DNA of 64,000 nucleotides, from positions 312,325-376,324 of the forward strand of contig NZ_LMLR01000001.1 in the NCBI RefSeq assembly GCF_001422645.1, written 5' to 3'. The notes below the pieces were generated by a model. It searched no databases. It was not told the origin of the DNA and worked only from the letters and a program-made list of their open reading frames with translations. A program made the translations under genes and the position numbers. This DNA is from Arthrobacter sp. Leaf69. GTDB taxonomy: Bacteria; Actinomycetota; Actinomycetes; Actinomycetales; Micrococcaceae. Shown one piece after another: positions 51,999-61,036 of this stretch (position 1 is its first letter; each line of letters opens with the position of its first letter).

Positions 51999-53183
51999 CT
52001 ATCCCGGGGGGAGCGCCAGCTCCAGCGCGTTGGCTTCGACGTAGTCCAGGGCGCGGCGGACGGCGCCCATCGTGACAATCGAGTCGCCCAGCGGTGAGAC
52101 CGTCACACGCGGGGGCGTCGCCGTGAAGCGGGGGAGCAGCGCGGTGATTGCCGGCAGGAGCGCCGCCGCCGATTCAGCCACCGCACCGCCGATCACCACC
52201 TGCTCGGGGTTGATGAAACTCGCCACGGAGGCGATGACCCGGGCCATCCGCTCCGAAATCCTGTCCAGGATGGCCAGCGCCCCGGGATCCCCGGCGGCGG
52301 CGTCCTCAAAGACGCGCCGGGCACTCGCCTCACCGCCGGAGGCGGGGCCGCCCCCGGCCGCGGACCACTGCCGGGCCAGGCTAGCGATGCCGTCGCTGGA
52401 GCCGACGCCCTCCACGAGGTCCAGGTACCCCATTTCGCCGGCCGCGCCGCCCCGGCCGTGCAGCAGACGCCCGGACTCCATCACCCCGGCCCCCAGCCGT
52501 TCTCCGGCCAGGAGCACCACCAGGTCGTCGACGCCGGCGCCGGAACCCCGCCAGCGTTCGCCCAGGGCGGCAAGGTTCGCATCGTTTTCCAGCAACACCG
52601 TCCAGCCGTGCAGTTCCTTCAGCGCCGTCCGGAGCCCGACGTCGAACAGGCTCCAGAAGTGCTGGCTGGCCAGCACATTCCCGTCGCGGTCCACCGGCGC
52701 GGCGATGCCCGCGCTGACGGCCAGGACCTTTTCCGGCCCGGTCCCGGCGGCTGCCAGCGCCCGGCGGCAGGCACGGTCGACGACGTCGATCCGCTCCTCC
52801 GCGGGGATGTCCGTGGCCCGGAAGCTCCCGCTGGCGCGTCCGATGACGGTGCCGCGGAGGTCCGCGACGGCCGCGGTGGTGGTGGCGGCCCCGATATCGA
52901 TGCCGAGGACAAAACCCGCCCGTGTATTGAGCTCGAAGCGCCGGGCGGGACGTCCTTTGCGCGGGCCCGGGGCCTGTTCTTCGTCCCGCGTGTCCAGTTC
53001 ACGGATCCAGCCGCGCCGGATCAGGTCTTCGCAGACGGCAATGACCGACGCCCGCGTCAGTCCGGTCCGGCTCATCAGTTCCGTCCCGGTGGCCACGTCC
53101 GTGTTCCGGATGAAGCCGAGCACCGACTGGGCGTTCACCCGGCGCAGCAGCTGGGGCGTGGCGGCGGCTGCCGTCGGCTTCAA
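51999..53183 (-). CDS. ROK family transcriptional repressor
   Basis: The protein of about 394 residues has an N-terminal winged helix (TELMSRTGLTRASVIAVCED) and a ROK sugar-kinase-like domain from about 85 (GFVLGIDIGAATTTAAVADL and MGYLDLVEG). The typical zinc-binding Cys cluster (CxCGxxGC) is not seen, and GRGGAAGEMGYL takes its place. TTG 53183 is preferred, behind GGGGAGG; ATG 53213 lacks a ribosome binding site. It is divergent from an alpha-glucosidase gene that it probably controls. Confidence 0.9.
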   Translation of the reverse strand: MKPTAAAATPQLLRRVNAQSVLGFIRNTDVATGTELMSRTGLTRASVIAVCEDLIRRGWIRELDTRDEEQAPGPRKGRPARRFELNTRAGFVLGIDIGAATTTAAVADLRGTVIGRASGSFRATDIPAEERIDVVDRACRRALAAAGTGPEKVLAVSAGIAAPVDRDGNVLASQHFWSLFDVGLRTALKELHGWTVLLENDANLAALGERWRGSGAGVDDLVVLLAGERLGAGVMESGRLLHGRGGAAGEMGYLDLVEGVGSSDGIASLARQWSAAGGGPASGGEASARRVFEDAAAGDPGALAILDRISERMARVIASVASFINPEQVVIGGAVAESAAALLPAITALLPRFTATPPRVTVSPLGDSIVTMGAVRRALDYVEANALELALPPG

Positions 53184-53230
53184 ATCTTGACCTCCCCGTA
53201 AGTACGGACCCATAATTGATCCGGCAATAT

Positions 53231-53249
53231 ATTTAGCTTGTATCTAAAT
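53231..53249. promoter_or_regulatory. Candidate ROK operator in the divergent intergenic region
   Basis: ATTTAG and CTAAAT form a 6-base inverted repeat with a 7-base spacer, in an A+T-rich island between the ROK gene and the alpha-glucosidase gene. Confidence 0.6.
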
Positions 53250-53286
53250 TATCAGAAGCACTGCTCCGAACCCGAAGGATCTTCCC

Positions 53287-54993
53287 TTGTCCAACACCGC
53301 CACGCTGGCAACCCTGTCCGGTTCCGATCTCGCAGCCGACCCCAACTGGTGGCGCCAGGCATCCGTCTACCAGATCTACCCGCGGAGCTTCTCCGATTCG
53401 AACGGCGACGGCCTCGGCGACATCAAGGGCATCACCGCCAAGGTCCCCTACCTGAAGGAACTCGGGATCGACGCCGTCTGGCTCAGCCCGTTCTACCCCT
53501 CAGCGCTCGCGGACGGCGGCTACGACGTCGACGACTACCGCGACGTGGACCCCAAGCTCGGCACGTTGGAAGACTTCGACGAAATGTCCGCCGCGCTGCA
53601 CGCTGCCGGCATCAAGCTGATCGCCGACATCGTCCCCAACCATTCCTCCAACCGGCACATCTGGTTCCGGGAAGCCCTCGCGTCCCCCCGCGGCTCCGAC
53701 GCGCGTGAGCGCTACATCTTCCGGGACGGCAAGGGCGAGAACGGCGAGATCCCGCCGTCGGACTGGGAATCCGTCTTCGGCGGACCCGCCTGGGAACGCA
53801 TCACCGAACCGGACGGCACCCCCGGCCAGTGGTACATGCACATTTTCGCCAAGGAACAGCCGGACCTGAACTGGTCCAACCGTGAAATCCGGGACGACTT
53901 CCTCAAGACCCTGCGCTTCTGGTCCGACCGCGGCGTGGACGGCTTCCGCGTCGACGTCGCCCATGCCCTCACCAAGGACCTCACCGAGCCGCTGCTGTCC
54001 AAGGTCGAGCTGAGCGAGGCCAACAGCGGCACTGACGGATTCGATGATGGCTCGCACCCGTTCTGGGACCGCGACGAGGTCCACGAGATCTACGTCGAAT
54101 GGCGCGAGGTCTTCAACGAGTACAACCCGCCGCGCACCGCCGTCGCCGAGGCCTGGGTCCACGCCAGCCGCCGCGGCCGCTACGCGAGCCCCGAGGGCCT
54201 GGGCCAGGCGTTCAACTTCGACCTCCTGCAGGCCGACTTCGACGCCGACGAGTTCCGCGAGATCATCACCCGGAACCTCGCCGAAGCCACCGAGTCCGGC
54301 GCCTCCTCCACCTGGGTGTTCTCCAACCACGACGTCGTCCGGCACGCCACGCGCTACGGCCTGCCCAAGGGCGGCGGCAAACACGCCAAGGGCCAGGACG
54401 GCAAGGGCTGGCTGCTGGCCGGTGCCCCCGCCGAGGAGCTCGACGTCGACCTCGGCCTGCGCCGCGCCCGTGCGGCCACCCAGCTGATGCTCGCGCTGCC
54501 GGGCTCCGCGTACCTGTACCAGGGGGAGGAACTCGGCCTGCAGGAGGTCGCGGACATCCCCGACTCCGAGCGGCAGGACCCGACGTTCTTCCGCAACAAG
54601 GGCGTGGAGATCGGCCGGGACGGCTGCCGCGTCCCGCTGCCTTGGGCCGCCGAGGGCAGCTCCTTCGGCTTCGGCGACGGCGGGGCGCACCTGCCGCAGC
54701 CGGAGTGGTTCGGCCGCTACGCCGTCGCGGCCGAGGACGGCGTGGACGGTTCCACGCTGGAGTTCTACCGCCAGGCGCTGAAGCTGCGCCGGGAACTCCA
54801 GACCTCGGAGGAGCTCGAATGGCACACCGCGGCCAACCCCGACGTCCTGCACTTCAGCCGCCGCGGTGGCTGGCAGACAGTGACCAACTTCGGCGACATG
54901 CCCGTTGAACTTACCGCCGGAACTGTGCTGCTCAGCAGCGGACCGCTCGACGGGAACCTCCTGCCGGGCAACACCACCGTCTGGCTGCGGTGA
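53287..54993 (+). CDS. GH13 alpha-glucosidase
   Basis: The 568-residue enzyme hydrolyses alpha-glucosidic bonds in short sugars. GH13 signatures are DIVPNH (115-119), GFRVDVAHA with nucleophile Asp223, AVAEAW with acid/base Glu288, and FSNHDVVRH with His348 and Asp349. The local sequence suggests the oligo-1,6-glucosidase or maltase group. A TTG start at 53287 lies behind GAAGGA. The end overlaps the aldo/keto reductase start (GTGA), and the divergent ROK gene is its probable regulator. Confidence 0.94.
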   Translation: MSNTATLATLSGSDLAADPNWWRQASVYQIYPRSFSDSNGDGLGDIKGITAKVPYLKELGIDAVWLSPFYPSALADGGYDVDDYRDVDPKLGTLEDFDEMSAALHAAGIKLIADIVPNHSSNRHIWFREALASPRGSDARERYIFRDGKGENGEIPPSDWESVFGGPAWERITEPDGTPGQWYMHIFAKEQPDLNWSNREIRDDFLKTLRFWSDRGVDGFRVDVAHALTKDLTEPLLSKVELSEANSGTDGFDDGSHPFWDRDEVHEIYVEWREVFNEYNPPRTAVAEAWVHASRRGRYASPEGLGQAFNFDLLQADFDADEFREIITRNLAEATESGASSTWVFSNHDVVRHATRYGLPKGGGKHAKGQDGKGWLLAGAPAEELDVDLGLRRARAATQLMLALPGSAYLYQGEELGLQEVADIPDSERQDPTFFRNKGVEIGRDGCRVPLPWAAEGSSFGFGDGGAHLPQPEWFGRYAVAAEDGVDGSTLEFYRQALKLRRELQTSEELEWHTAANPDVLHFSRRGGWQTVTNFGDMPVELTAGTVLLSSGPLDGNLLPGNTTVWLR

Positions 54994-56012
54994 CCCCCGG
55001 GGCGCAGAAGAGGCCGGCCGAGCAACCGGACCCCGGCCTGCAATCGAACCCTGTCCAGCAACCGAACCCTGGCCAGGAGCTGATTTATGGCTGCATGGGT
55101 CTTGGCGGCAGCTGGTCGTCGGAGCCGTACTCGTCCGCGCAGGTGGACGAGGCGGCGGCCGCCGTCGACGCTGCCCTCGAAGCGGGCATCACCCTCTTCG
55201 ACCATGCCGATATCTACCGCGGCGGCAAGTCGGAGGCGGTGTTCGGCGAGGTGCTGGCCAACACTCCAGGTCTGCGGGAACGTATCCGGCTGCAGACCAA
55301 GTGCGGCATCCGGCTCAACGAACACGGGCTGGAGGGCTACTACGACCTGAGCCGGGACTCCATCCTGGCCCGCGTCAACGAAAGCCTCGCCCGGCTCCGC
55401 ACGGACTACGTGGACGTGCTCATGCTCCACCGCCCCGACCCGTTGATGGACCCCGCGGAGGTGGGTTCCGCCGTCGGGCAGCTGATGGCGGAAGGCAAGG
55501 TCCGGGCGCTGGGCGTGTCCAACATGTCGGGGGCGCAGATCGAGGTCCTGCAGGACCGCCTCGAGACTCCGGTGGTCGCCAACCAGCTGGAGATGAGCCT
55601 GCTCAAGCGCGCCTGGCTGGAGAGCACGGTGCTGGTCAACCATGCCGAGGGGACGGACTACAGCTTCCCGCACGGCACGGTGGAGCACGGTGTCCGGCAC
55701 GGGATCACCCTGCAGGCTTACGGCGCACTGGCCCGGGGCCTCTACACCGGGGCGCCTGCCGCAACTCCGTCGGCGGCGGAAGAAGCGACCACCGCGCTCG
55801 TGGCGCAGCTGGCCGCGGAGAAGCAAACCACCGGGGAGGCGATCCTGCTGGGCTGGTTGATGAAGCACCCGGCCGGTATCGCCCCCGTGATCGGCACCGC
55901 CAATCCGGACCGCATCCGGGCCTGCGCGGACGCGGCCGCTGTGGCCGCGGCCATGACCCGGCCCGAGTGGTACCGGCTCTGGGTGACGGCGCGGGGCAGC
56001 AACATCCCGTAA
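54990..56012 (+). CDS. Aldo/keto reductase (YdhF-like)
   Basis: The 340-residue protein has a TIM-barrel active site: Asp in FDHADIYRGGKSE, Tyr in the same loop, Lys in RLQTKCGIR and His in LMLHRPDPLMD. The last part reads GTANPDRIRACADAA, a NADP-binding region. It resembles the YdhF oxidoreductases. A Gln/Pro-rich N-terminus of 28 residues precedes the domain. The GTG start overlaps the GH13 stop, suggesting operon translation. Confidence 0.9.
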   Translation: MTPGAQKRPAEQPDPGLQSNPVQQPNPGQELIYGCMGLGGSWSSEPYSSAQVDEAAAAVDAALEAGITLFDHADIYRGGKSEAVFGEVLANTPGLRERIRLQTKCGIRLNEHGLEGYYDLSRDSILARVNESLARLRTDYVDVLMLHRPDPLMDPAEVGSAVGQLMAEGKVRALGVSNMSGAQIEVLQDRLETPVVANQLEMSLLKRAWLESTVLVNHAEGTDYSFPHGTVEHGVRHGITLQAYGALARGLYTGAPAATPSAAEEATTALVAQLAAEKQTTGEAILLGWLMKHPAGIAPVIGTANPDRIRACADAAAVAAAMTRPEWYRLWVTARGSNIP

Positions 56013-56174
56013 AGCTTCCGCCTTCCGGGCAGCTGGCAGCAGGGGCCTTTTTGAGCGCTCAAAAGGGCTTCTGCTGCCGGTTACCCGGGCGGGGCTGTGA
56101 TATTGGTCGTATTGGACACCGTCGGGGGCCGGAATACTTCGCGGGAGACACCCCGGAACGGATAGCGTAGATAC

Positions 56175-57038
56175 ATGACCTCCACCACCACCGCCGGGAC
56201 CGTCCGGCCTCAACGCAACATTCCAGCTGAAATCGCCCGCTCCTGGCTGCTGGTGAACGCAATGAAAACCGAACTCTTCGATCAGTCCTCCGTCTCCCGG
56301 GCGGACGCCATCATCCTGGATATCGAAGACGCGGTGGACCCCTCGCAGAAGGACGCAGCCCGCGCCAACGTCGTGGACTGGCTGACCGCCGGCGGCAACG
56401 CCTGGGTCCGGATCAACGACGCCACGAGCCCCTTCTGGGCCGACGACCTCGCCGGGCTGCGCGGCACCCCCGGCCTGCTCGGCGTGATGCTCGCCAAGAC
56501 CGAGTCCGCGGACCAGGTCACCGAGAGCTTCCACCGGATGGACGGCAAAACGCCCGTCATCCCCCTCGTCGAGTCCGCCGTCGGCATCGAGGAAGCCAAC
56601 AACATCGCCAAGGCCCAGGGCGCGTTCCGGCTCGCCTTCGGCTCCGGCGACTTCCGCCGCGACACCGGCATGGCAGCCACCCCGGAAGCCATGGCGTACC
56701 CGCGCGCCAAGCTGGTCGTGGCCAGCCGCGTGGGCAACCTGCCCGGCCCCATCGACGGGCCCACGGTGGGCACCAACCACCCGATCCTGCGCGAGCAGAC
56801 CGGCATCACGGTCATGATGGGCATGACCGGCAAGCTGTGCCTCGCGATCGACCAGACCCACGTCATCAACGAGGTCATCAGCCCGACGCCGTCCGACGTC
56901 GCCTGGGCCACTGACTTCATGGCCGACTTCGAGGCCAACGGCCGCGTGATCCGCGACGGTTCGGACCTGCCGCGCCTGGGCCGCGCCGAGAAGATCATGA
57001 AGCTCGCGGTAGCCTTTGGGGTGCAGCCGGCCCTGTAG
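56175..57038 (+). CDS. HpcH/HpaI aldolase/citrate lyase beta (CitE-like) protein
   Basis: The 287-residue protein has ADAIILDIEDAVDPSQKDAA with the acidic metal motif, VPLVESAVGIEEANNIAKAQ with the metal-binding Glu, and LAFGSGDFRRDTG. It matches the CitE-type branch, which cleaves or forms acyl-CoA thioesters with a metal ion. The physiological substrate (malyl-, citramalyl- or similar CoA) cannot be told. It lies 162 bases after the aldo/keto reductase gene. Confidence 0.9.
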   Translation: MTSTTTAGTVRPQRNIPAEIARSWLLVNAMKTELFDQSSVSRADAIILDIEDAVDPSQKDAARANVVDWLTAGGNAWVRINDATSPFWADDLAGLRGTPGLLGVMLAKTESADQVTESFHRMDGKTPVIPLVESAVGIEEANNIAKAQGAFRLAFGSGDFRRDTGMAATPEAMAYPRAKLVVASRVGNLPGPIDGPTVGTNHPILREQTGITVMMGMTGKLCLAIDQTHVINEVISPTPSDVAWATDFMADFEANGRVIRDGSDLPRLGRAEKIMKLAVAFGVQPAL

Positions 57039-57062
57039 CCCGCCCCGAACCAAGGAGACCCC

Positions 57063-58025
57063 GTGACCGATACCCGCTATCTGGTCCACGGGGTCTTTTG
57101 GGATGCCGAACTTTCCGGACCCGGCTCCAAACCGGCGGAAGCCGGCCCCTCCGGCGGTGTGCACCCGGTGATGCGCCTCCAGGACCCCGACGGCGGAGTC
57201 ACCGGCCTGGCGCTGGAAGCAGGCACCCGGCTGGGTTTCCGCGTCCCCACGCCGGGGAAGCGCTGCCTGGGCCACCACAAGGTGCATGGACCCGCGGACC
57301 GGGACCACGTCCTCTGCGCGGCCCGGGCGTACGCGGTGAAAGGAAGCCAGTGCGAACGGTGCTTCGTGGTGGACGATTCCCGGCTCATCCACGACTTCCA
57401 CCGCGGCGGACGCGTGCCGCCCGGACTGCGGGCCTACCTGATGCAGCCGCACTGGCTGTACATCGCCACGTTCGCCGGCGGCGCCAGCAAAGTGGGCACC
57501 GCGGCGGACCTGCGGAAATGGAAACGGCTCGCCGAGCAGGGCGCCGTCGTCGCCCGCTACGTCGCCCGCGCCGACGACGGCCGGGTGGTCAGGCTCCTGG
57601 AGGACATGGTGACCCGCGACGCCGGCCTGCCGCAGCAGATCCGGTCGGCTGCCAAGGCCGCGGCCCTGACCGGCCCGGTCCCCGCCGTCGGGCTGGACAC
57701 CCTGAACAGCAGGCTGGCCGGCGGCGTCCGTGAGCTGTTGGCCGGTGTCGGGGGAGGCGGATTCGAGGTCGTCGACGAGCCATGGATCCGGCCGGGACTG
57801 TCGGACGCGGCCTGCGCGCCGGCCGTCCGGCACGCCTACCCGCACGAGCTCAGCACGGGAACCCACGGGTTCCGGATCGACTCGCTGAGCGGCAGCATCG
57901 CACTGGCCCGGCTCGACGGGGCCGACCTTGAGTTCGTCGTCAACCTCGGCCAGTTAAAGGCCCGGACCATTGTCTTCGGCGACCATGGGACGGACGTTCC
58001 GGCGGTCCAGGAGTCGCTGTTCTGA
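57063..58025 (+). CDS. DUF2797 family protein
   Basis: The 320-residue protein shows DUF2797 features: a Cys/His-rich GKRCLGHHKVHGP (near residue 65), CERCFVVDDSRLIH, QPHWLYIATFAGGASKVGTA, and DTLNSRLAGGVRELLAG. The Cys residues may bind zinc. Its function is unknown. AAGGAGA precedes the GTG at 57063. It starts 24 bases after the CitE-like gene, so the two may be cotranscribed. Confidence 0.85.
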   Translation: MTDTRYLVHGVFWDAELSGPGSKPAEAGPSGGVHPVMRLQDPDGGVTGLALEAGTRLGFRVPTPGKRCLGHHKVHGPADRDHVLCAARAYAVKGSQCERCFVVDDSRLIHDFHRGGRVPPGLRAYLMQPHWLYIATFAGGASKVGTAADLRKWKRLAEQGAVVARYVARADDGRVVRLLEDMVTRDAGLPQQIRSAAKAAALTGPVPAVGLDTLNSRLAGGVRELLAGVGGGGFEVVDEPWIRPGLSDAACAPAVRHAYPHELSTGTHGFRIDSLSGSIALARLDGADLEFVVNLGQLKARTIVFGDHGTDVPAVQESLF

Positions 58026-58153
58026 CGCTGGAAGTGCCCCGTGATGCGCCAAATACCGGACGCTCCCGTACTCCCGCGTCGCCAGGCATTTTGAGTGTCG
58101 CCAGGAATTTAACGGCTCGCGGAGTTGCCGGCGGTCCCCAGTAGACTGGCACG

Positions 58154-58378
58154 GTGCTGAAAGAATTCTGGGAAACCGCATCGACCACCTACAAGGTACT
58201 GGTTTTCAGCGCCATGGGGATGCTCGGAATCGGGATCGTCCTCAACCTGGTGGGTAACAGCACGGGCAACCAGGACCTCGCCGTTGCCTCCCTCGCTGTG
58301 ATCGGAGCCGGCCTCATCCTGCACATCGCCGGGATTGTGGTCCGCGGCCAGACGATCCGCAAAAACCTCAAACGTTAG
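58154..58378 (+). CDS. Small two-helix membrane protein
   Basis: The 74-residue protein has hydrophobic helices at about 14-35 and 42-64, and a basic end (RGQTIRKNLKR). A GTG start is used. I recognise no family, though similar short proteins occur in Micrococcaceae. Its stop lies 10 bases inside the convergent SulP gene end. Confidence 0.6.
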   Translation: MLKEFWETASTTYKVLVFSAMGMLGIGIVLNLVGNSTGNQDLAVASLAVIGAGLILHIAGIVVRGQTIRKNLKR

Positions 58379-60029
58379 CGGCGGCATTCCGGCGGACATG
58401 GCTGCGGGCATGTTCCACGGCCGCGGGCAGCGACGTAAACAGGTGCTTGTGGTGCCGCAGCGACCGGATCACCCCGACGTTGGTCACAAGATCGAGGTGT
58501 TGTGGCTGGACGCCCTTGAGGAGAACCGTCACGCCGCGCAGCTCCAGCGCTGAAATGACCTCCACCAGTGTGTGGGCCCCGGTGGCGTCGAGCATCCGCA
58601 CCTGTGACAGCCGGATGATGGCCACCTGGATGTCCTTGACCTGGCTGATTTCCTGCAGGACGCGCTCCGCGGCGCCGAAGAACATGGCCCCGTCCAGCCG
58701 GAAGATCGCGATGTGTTCGTCGCCCGGTTCAGGTGGTCCCGGGATTTCCTCGCGTTTCACCCCGCTGAGCGAGGCGAACTTCCGCAGCGTGAAGAGGGCC
58801 GCGGCGACCAGGCCGATCTCGATGGCCACGATCAGGTCGAATGCCACGGTGATGAGGGCTGTCAGGACGAACACAAAGGCGTCGGCGCGGGTGGAACGCA
58901 TGATGGCTGTCACCGTGTGCCTGGAAACCATCCGGCTGGCTGTGACCATCAGGATCCCGGCGAGGACCGCCAGCGGGATCTTCCCGACCAGCCCGGCCGC
59001 AAAGTAGATGATGGCCAGCAGAACCAGGGCGTGCACAATGGCGGAGAGCCGGGTCCTGGCCCCGGACCGGACGTTGACCGCGGTCCGGGCGATGGCGCCC
59101 GTGGCGGGCATGCCGCCGAAGAACCCCGCCGCGATCGAGGCGAGTCCCTGCCCCGTGAGTTCCCGGTCCGGGCTGTAAGCCCCGGAGGGCCTCCCGTCAG
59201 GACCCACCAGGCCGGCGGCCACCCGTGCGGACAGCAGGGACTCGATGGCCGCGAGCATCGCGATGGACACCGCGGGCATCAGCAGCCCGCCCATGGTCGC
59301 CGGATCCAGGGCGGGCATCGACGGCGCGGACACGGACTGCGGCAAGGCTCCGATCCGGGGAATGTCCAGCTGGAGCAGCTCGGCGGCCGCCGTGGCCAGG
59401 AGCACGGCGATCAGGCTCGCGGGCAGGGCTTTGTTCAGCCTCGGAAGCAGCAGCATCACCGCCGCCACCCCCGCGACGACGCCGAGGGTCTGCAGCACGG
59501 TGGGCAAGGTCGCCTGGGAGGCGCTCTCGACGGCGGCCAGCAGGGTGTTGTGCCCCGGGATCCCCGCGGTGCCGGTCGCCATCGGGACCTGCTGGAGGAA
59601 GATGATCGCGGCGATACCGAGCGTGAAGCCCTCCACGACGGGCCACGGAATGAAGGCCACCGCCCGGCCCAGTCCGCTGATGCCCAGCATGACGACCAGC
59701 AGGCCGGCCAGCAGGGAGACCAGGGCGATGCTGCCGGGGCCGTGGAGCGCGACCACCGGGGCCAGCACTACCACCATGGCGCCGGTAGGCCCGGACACCT
59801 GCACGTGGGAGCCGCCCATGACCGCTGCCACCAGGCCGGCCACCACGGCGGTGATGAGCCCGGCCTCTGCGCCCACACCGGAGCTCACTCCGAAGGCCAG
59901 CGCCAGCGGCAGGGCCACAATCCCGACGGTGATGCCCGCCAGCAGATCCGTTTTCCAGGAGGAGCGCAGCCCGTCGTAGTCGCGGCGGGAAGGCAGGAAC
60001 CGGCGGAGATGCCCGGGGACGGCACTCAC
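58368..60029 (-). CDS. SulP family anion transporter with STAS domain
   Basis: This is a 553-residue protein. The membrane domain (about 25-420) has TVGIVALPLALAFGVSSGVG, GGSHVQVSGPTGAMVVVLAP, and SIAAGFFGGMPATGAIARTA. The STAS domain at about 450-545 has HIAIFRLDGAMFFGAAERVL and QVRMLDATGAHTLVEV. It probably imports sulfate or bicarbonate. It overlaps the upstream ArsR-type gene by four bases, an unusual pairing that suggests metal- or redox-dependent control. Confidence 0.93.
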   Translation of the reverse strand: MSAVPGHLRRFLPSRRDYDGLRSSWKTDLLAGITVGIVALPLALAFGVSSGVGAEAGLITAVVAGLVAAVMGGSHVQVSGPTGAMVVVLAPVVALHGPGSIALVSLLAGLLVVMLGISGLGRAVAFIPWPVVEGFTLGIAAIIFLQQVPMATGTAGIPGHNTLLAAVESASQATLPTVLQTLGVVAGVAAVMLLLPRLNKALPASLIAVLLATAAAELLQLDIPRIGALPQSVSAPSMPALDPATMGGLLMPAVSIAMLAAIESLLSARVAAGLVGPDGRPSGAYSPDRELTGQGLASIAAGFFGGMPATGAIARTAVNVRSGARTRLSAIVHALVLLAIIYFAAGLVGKIPLAVLAGILMVTASRMVSRHTVTAIMRSTRADAFVFVLTALITVAFDLIVAIEIGLVAAALFTLRKFASLSGVKREEIPGPPEPGDEHIAIFRLDGAMFFGAAERVLQEISQVKDIQVAIIRLSQVRMLDATGAHTLVEVISALELRGVTVLLKGVQPQHLDLVTNVGVIRSLRHHKHLFTSLPAAVEHARSHVRRNAAANV

Positions 60030-60403
60030 GAATCGGCGCCCTTGAGATGCTCGCTGGGCAGTCCCTGCGCGAGTTTTAGCTGTTCGTTGGAATCGGCCAG
60101 GCTGTCGAGGAGGAACGTCCGGGCGATGGCCAGTAGCTCGGCGATCTTCGGATGCGCCAGCCGGTAGGTCACGGCGTTGGCGGACCGGGACGAGGTCACC
60201 ACCCCGTGCCTGCGCAGCGTGGCGAGGTGCTGGGAAAGATGCGACGCTTCCAGGCCGGTCTCGGAAAGCAGATAGCTGACGGGTGCCGAATGGTCCGGCG
60301 CGGCAGACAGCAGCTCAAGGACCCGGATCCGTGCCGGGTGGGCAAGGGCCTTGAACAGGTTGGCTTTGATTTCGTACAAGGGGGTCTGCGCTGGTGAAAT
60401 CAT
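60026..60403 (-). CDS. ArsR-family regulator of the SulP gene
   Basis: The 125-residue winged-helix protein has LFKALAHPARIRVLELLSAA, YLLSETGLEASHLSQHLATL and RRHGVVTSSRSANAVTYRL. No conserved Cys metal-binding sites are visible. It is followed without a gap by the SulP gene, so the two form one operon. Confidence 0.92.
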   Translation of the reverse strand: MISPAQTPLYEIKANLFKALAHPARIRVLELLSAAPDHSAPVSYLLSETGLEASHLSQHLATLRRHGVVTSSRSANAVTYRLAHPKIAELLAIARTFLLDSLADSNEQLKLAQGLPSEHLKGADS

Positions 60404-60457
60404 CGCGGCCTGTGCTTTCTCATCGCCGCTACCCGGGGCCGGCCATGAATTGATGAA

Positions 60458-60473
60458 ATGATGTTTTCATCAT
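60458..60473 (-). promoter_or_regulatory. Candidate ArsR operator
   Basis: ATGATG and CATCAT form a 6-base inverted repeat around TTTT, about 55 bases upstream of the ArsR start. It lies in an A+T-rich patch. Confidence 0.55.
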
Positions 60474-60548
60474 ACCGTATCTCGTCATCCTGTTCATCCC
60501 CGGTCATCGGCGCGGGAGGCCCGGCGGCGTGGCGATAGGCTGGTTCCC

Positions 60549-61034
60549 ATGACTATCAATCCGGATCTGCAGGGCCGCAGCTACCCTGCCGCAGAGGTGT
60601 ACGACGTCGGCCGCGAGAAGATCCGCGAGTTCGCCCGCGCGGTGAAGGCCACGCACCCCGCCCACTTCGACGTGGCGGCCGCCGCCGCGCTGGGGCACCG
60701 CGACCTCGTGGCACCGCCGACCTTCGCGATTATTGTCGCCCAGCGGGCCGACGCCCAGCTGATCGAGGACCCGGACGCCGGCATCGACTTCTCCCGGGTG
60801 GTCCACGCGGACCAGCGCTTCGTCCACCACCGCCCGATCCTGGCCGGGGACCGCTTGGTCGCGGAACTCCATGTCGACGGCGTCCGCGCGATGGGCGGCG
60901 GTGCCATGATCACCACCCGCTCGGAGATCTTCGCACTTACCGCAGGTGCAGACGCCGTCGCCGCAGGCGACGATTCGCGTGAAGCCGTCGCCACCGCCAC
61001 CTCGTCCATCCTGGTCCGCGGAGAGGGACAGTAG
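60549..61034 (+). CDS. MaoC-like dehydratase, HadA-type FAS1-like subunit
   Basis: The 161-residue protein matches the N-terminal MaoC-like dehydratase fold: GRSYPAAEVYDVGREKIREF, DLVAPPTFAIIVAQRAD, and VVHADQRFVHHRPILAGD. In mycobacteria the equivalent (HadA) pairs with a hotdog subunit to dehydrate 3-hydroxyacyl chains. The full catalytic Asp/His pair is not obvious here. The partner gene starts 3 bases after its stop. Confidence 0.9.
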   Translation: MTINPDLQGRSYPAAEVYDVGREKIREFARAVKATHPAHFDVAAAAALGHRDLVAPPTFAIIVAQRADAQLIEDPDAGIDFSRVVHADQRFVHHRPILAGDRLVAELHVDGVRAMGGGAMITTRSEIFALTAGADAVAAGDDSREAVATATSSILVRGEGQ

Positions 61035-61036
61035 CC

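Noticed and set aside
54765..57866. Long open frame of about 1033 residues on the minus strand.
   Set aside because: It lies antisense to four well-recognised genes (GH13, aldo/keto reductase, CitE-like, DUF2797). Its composition is that of a G+C-rich shadow frame, with no domain motif.
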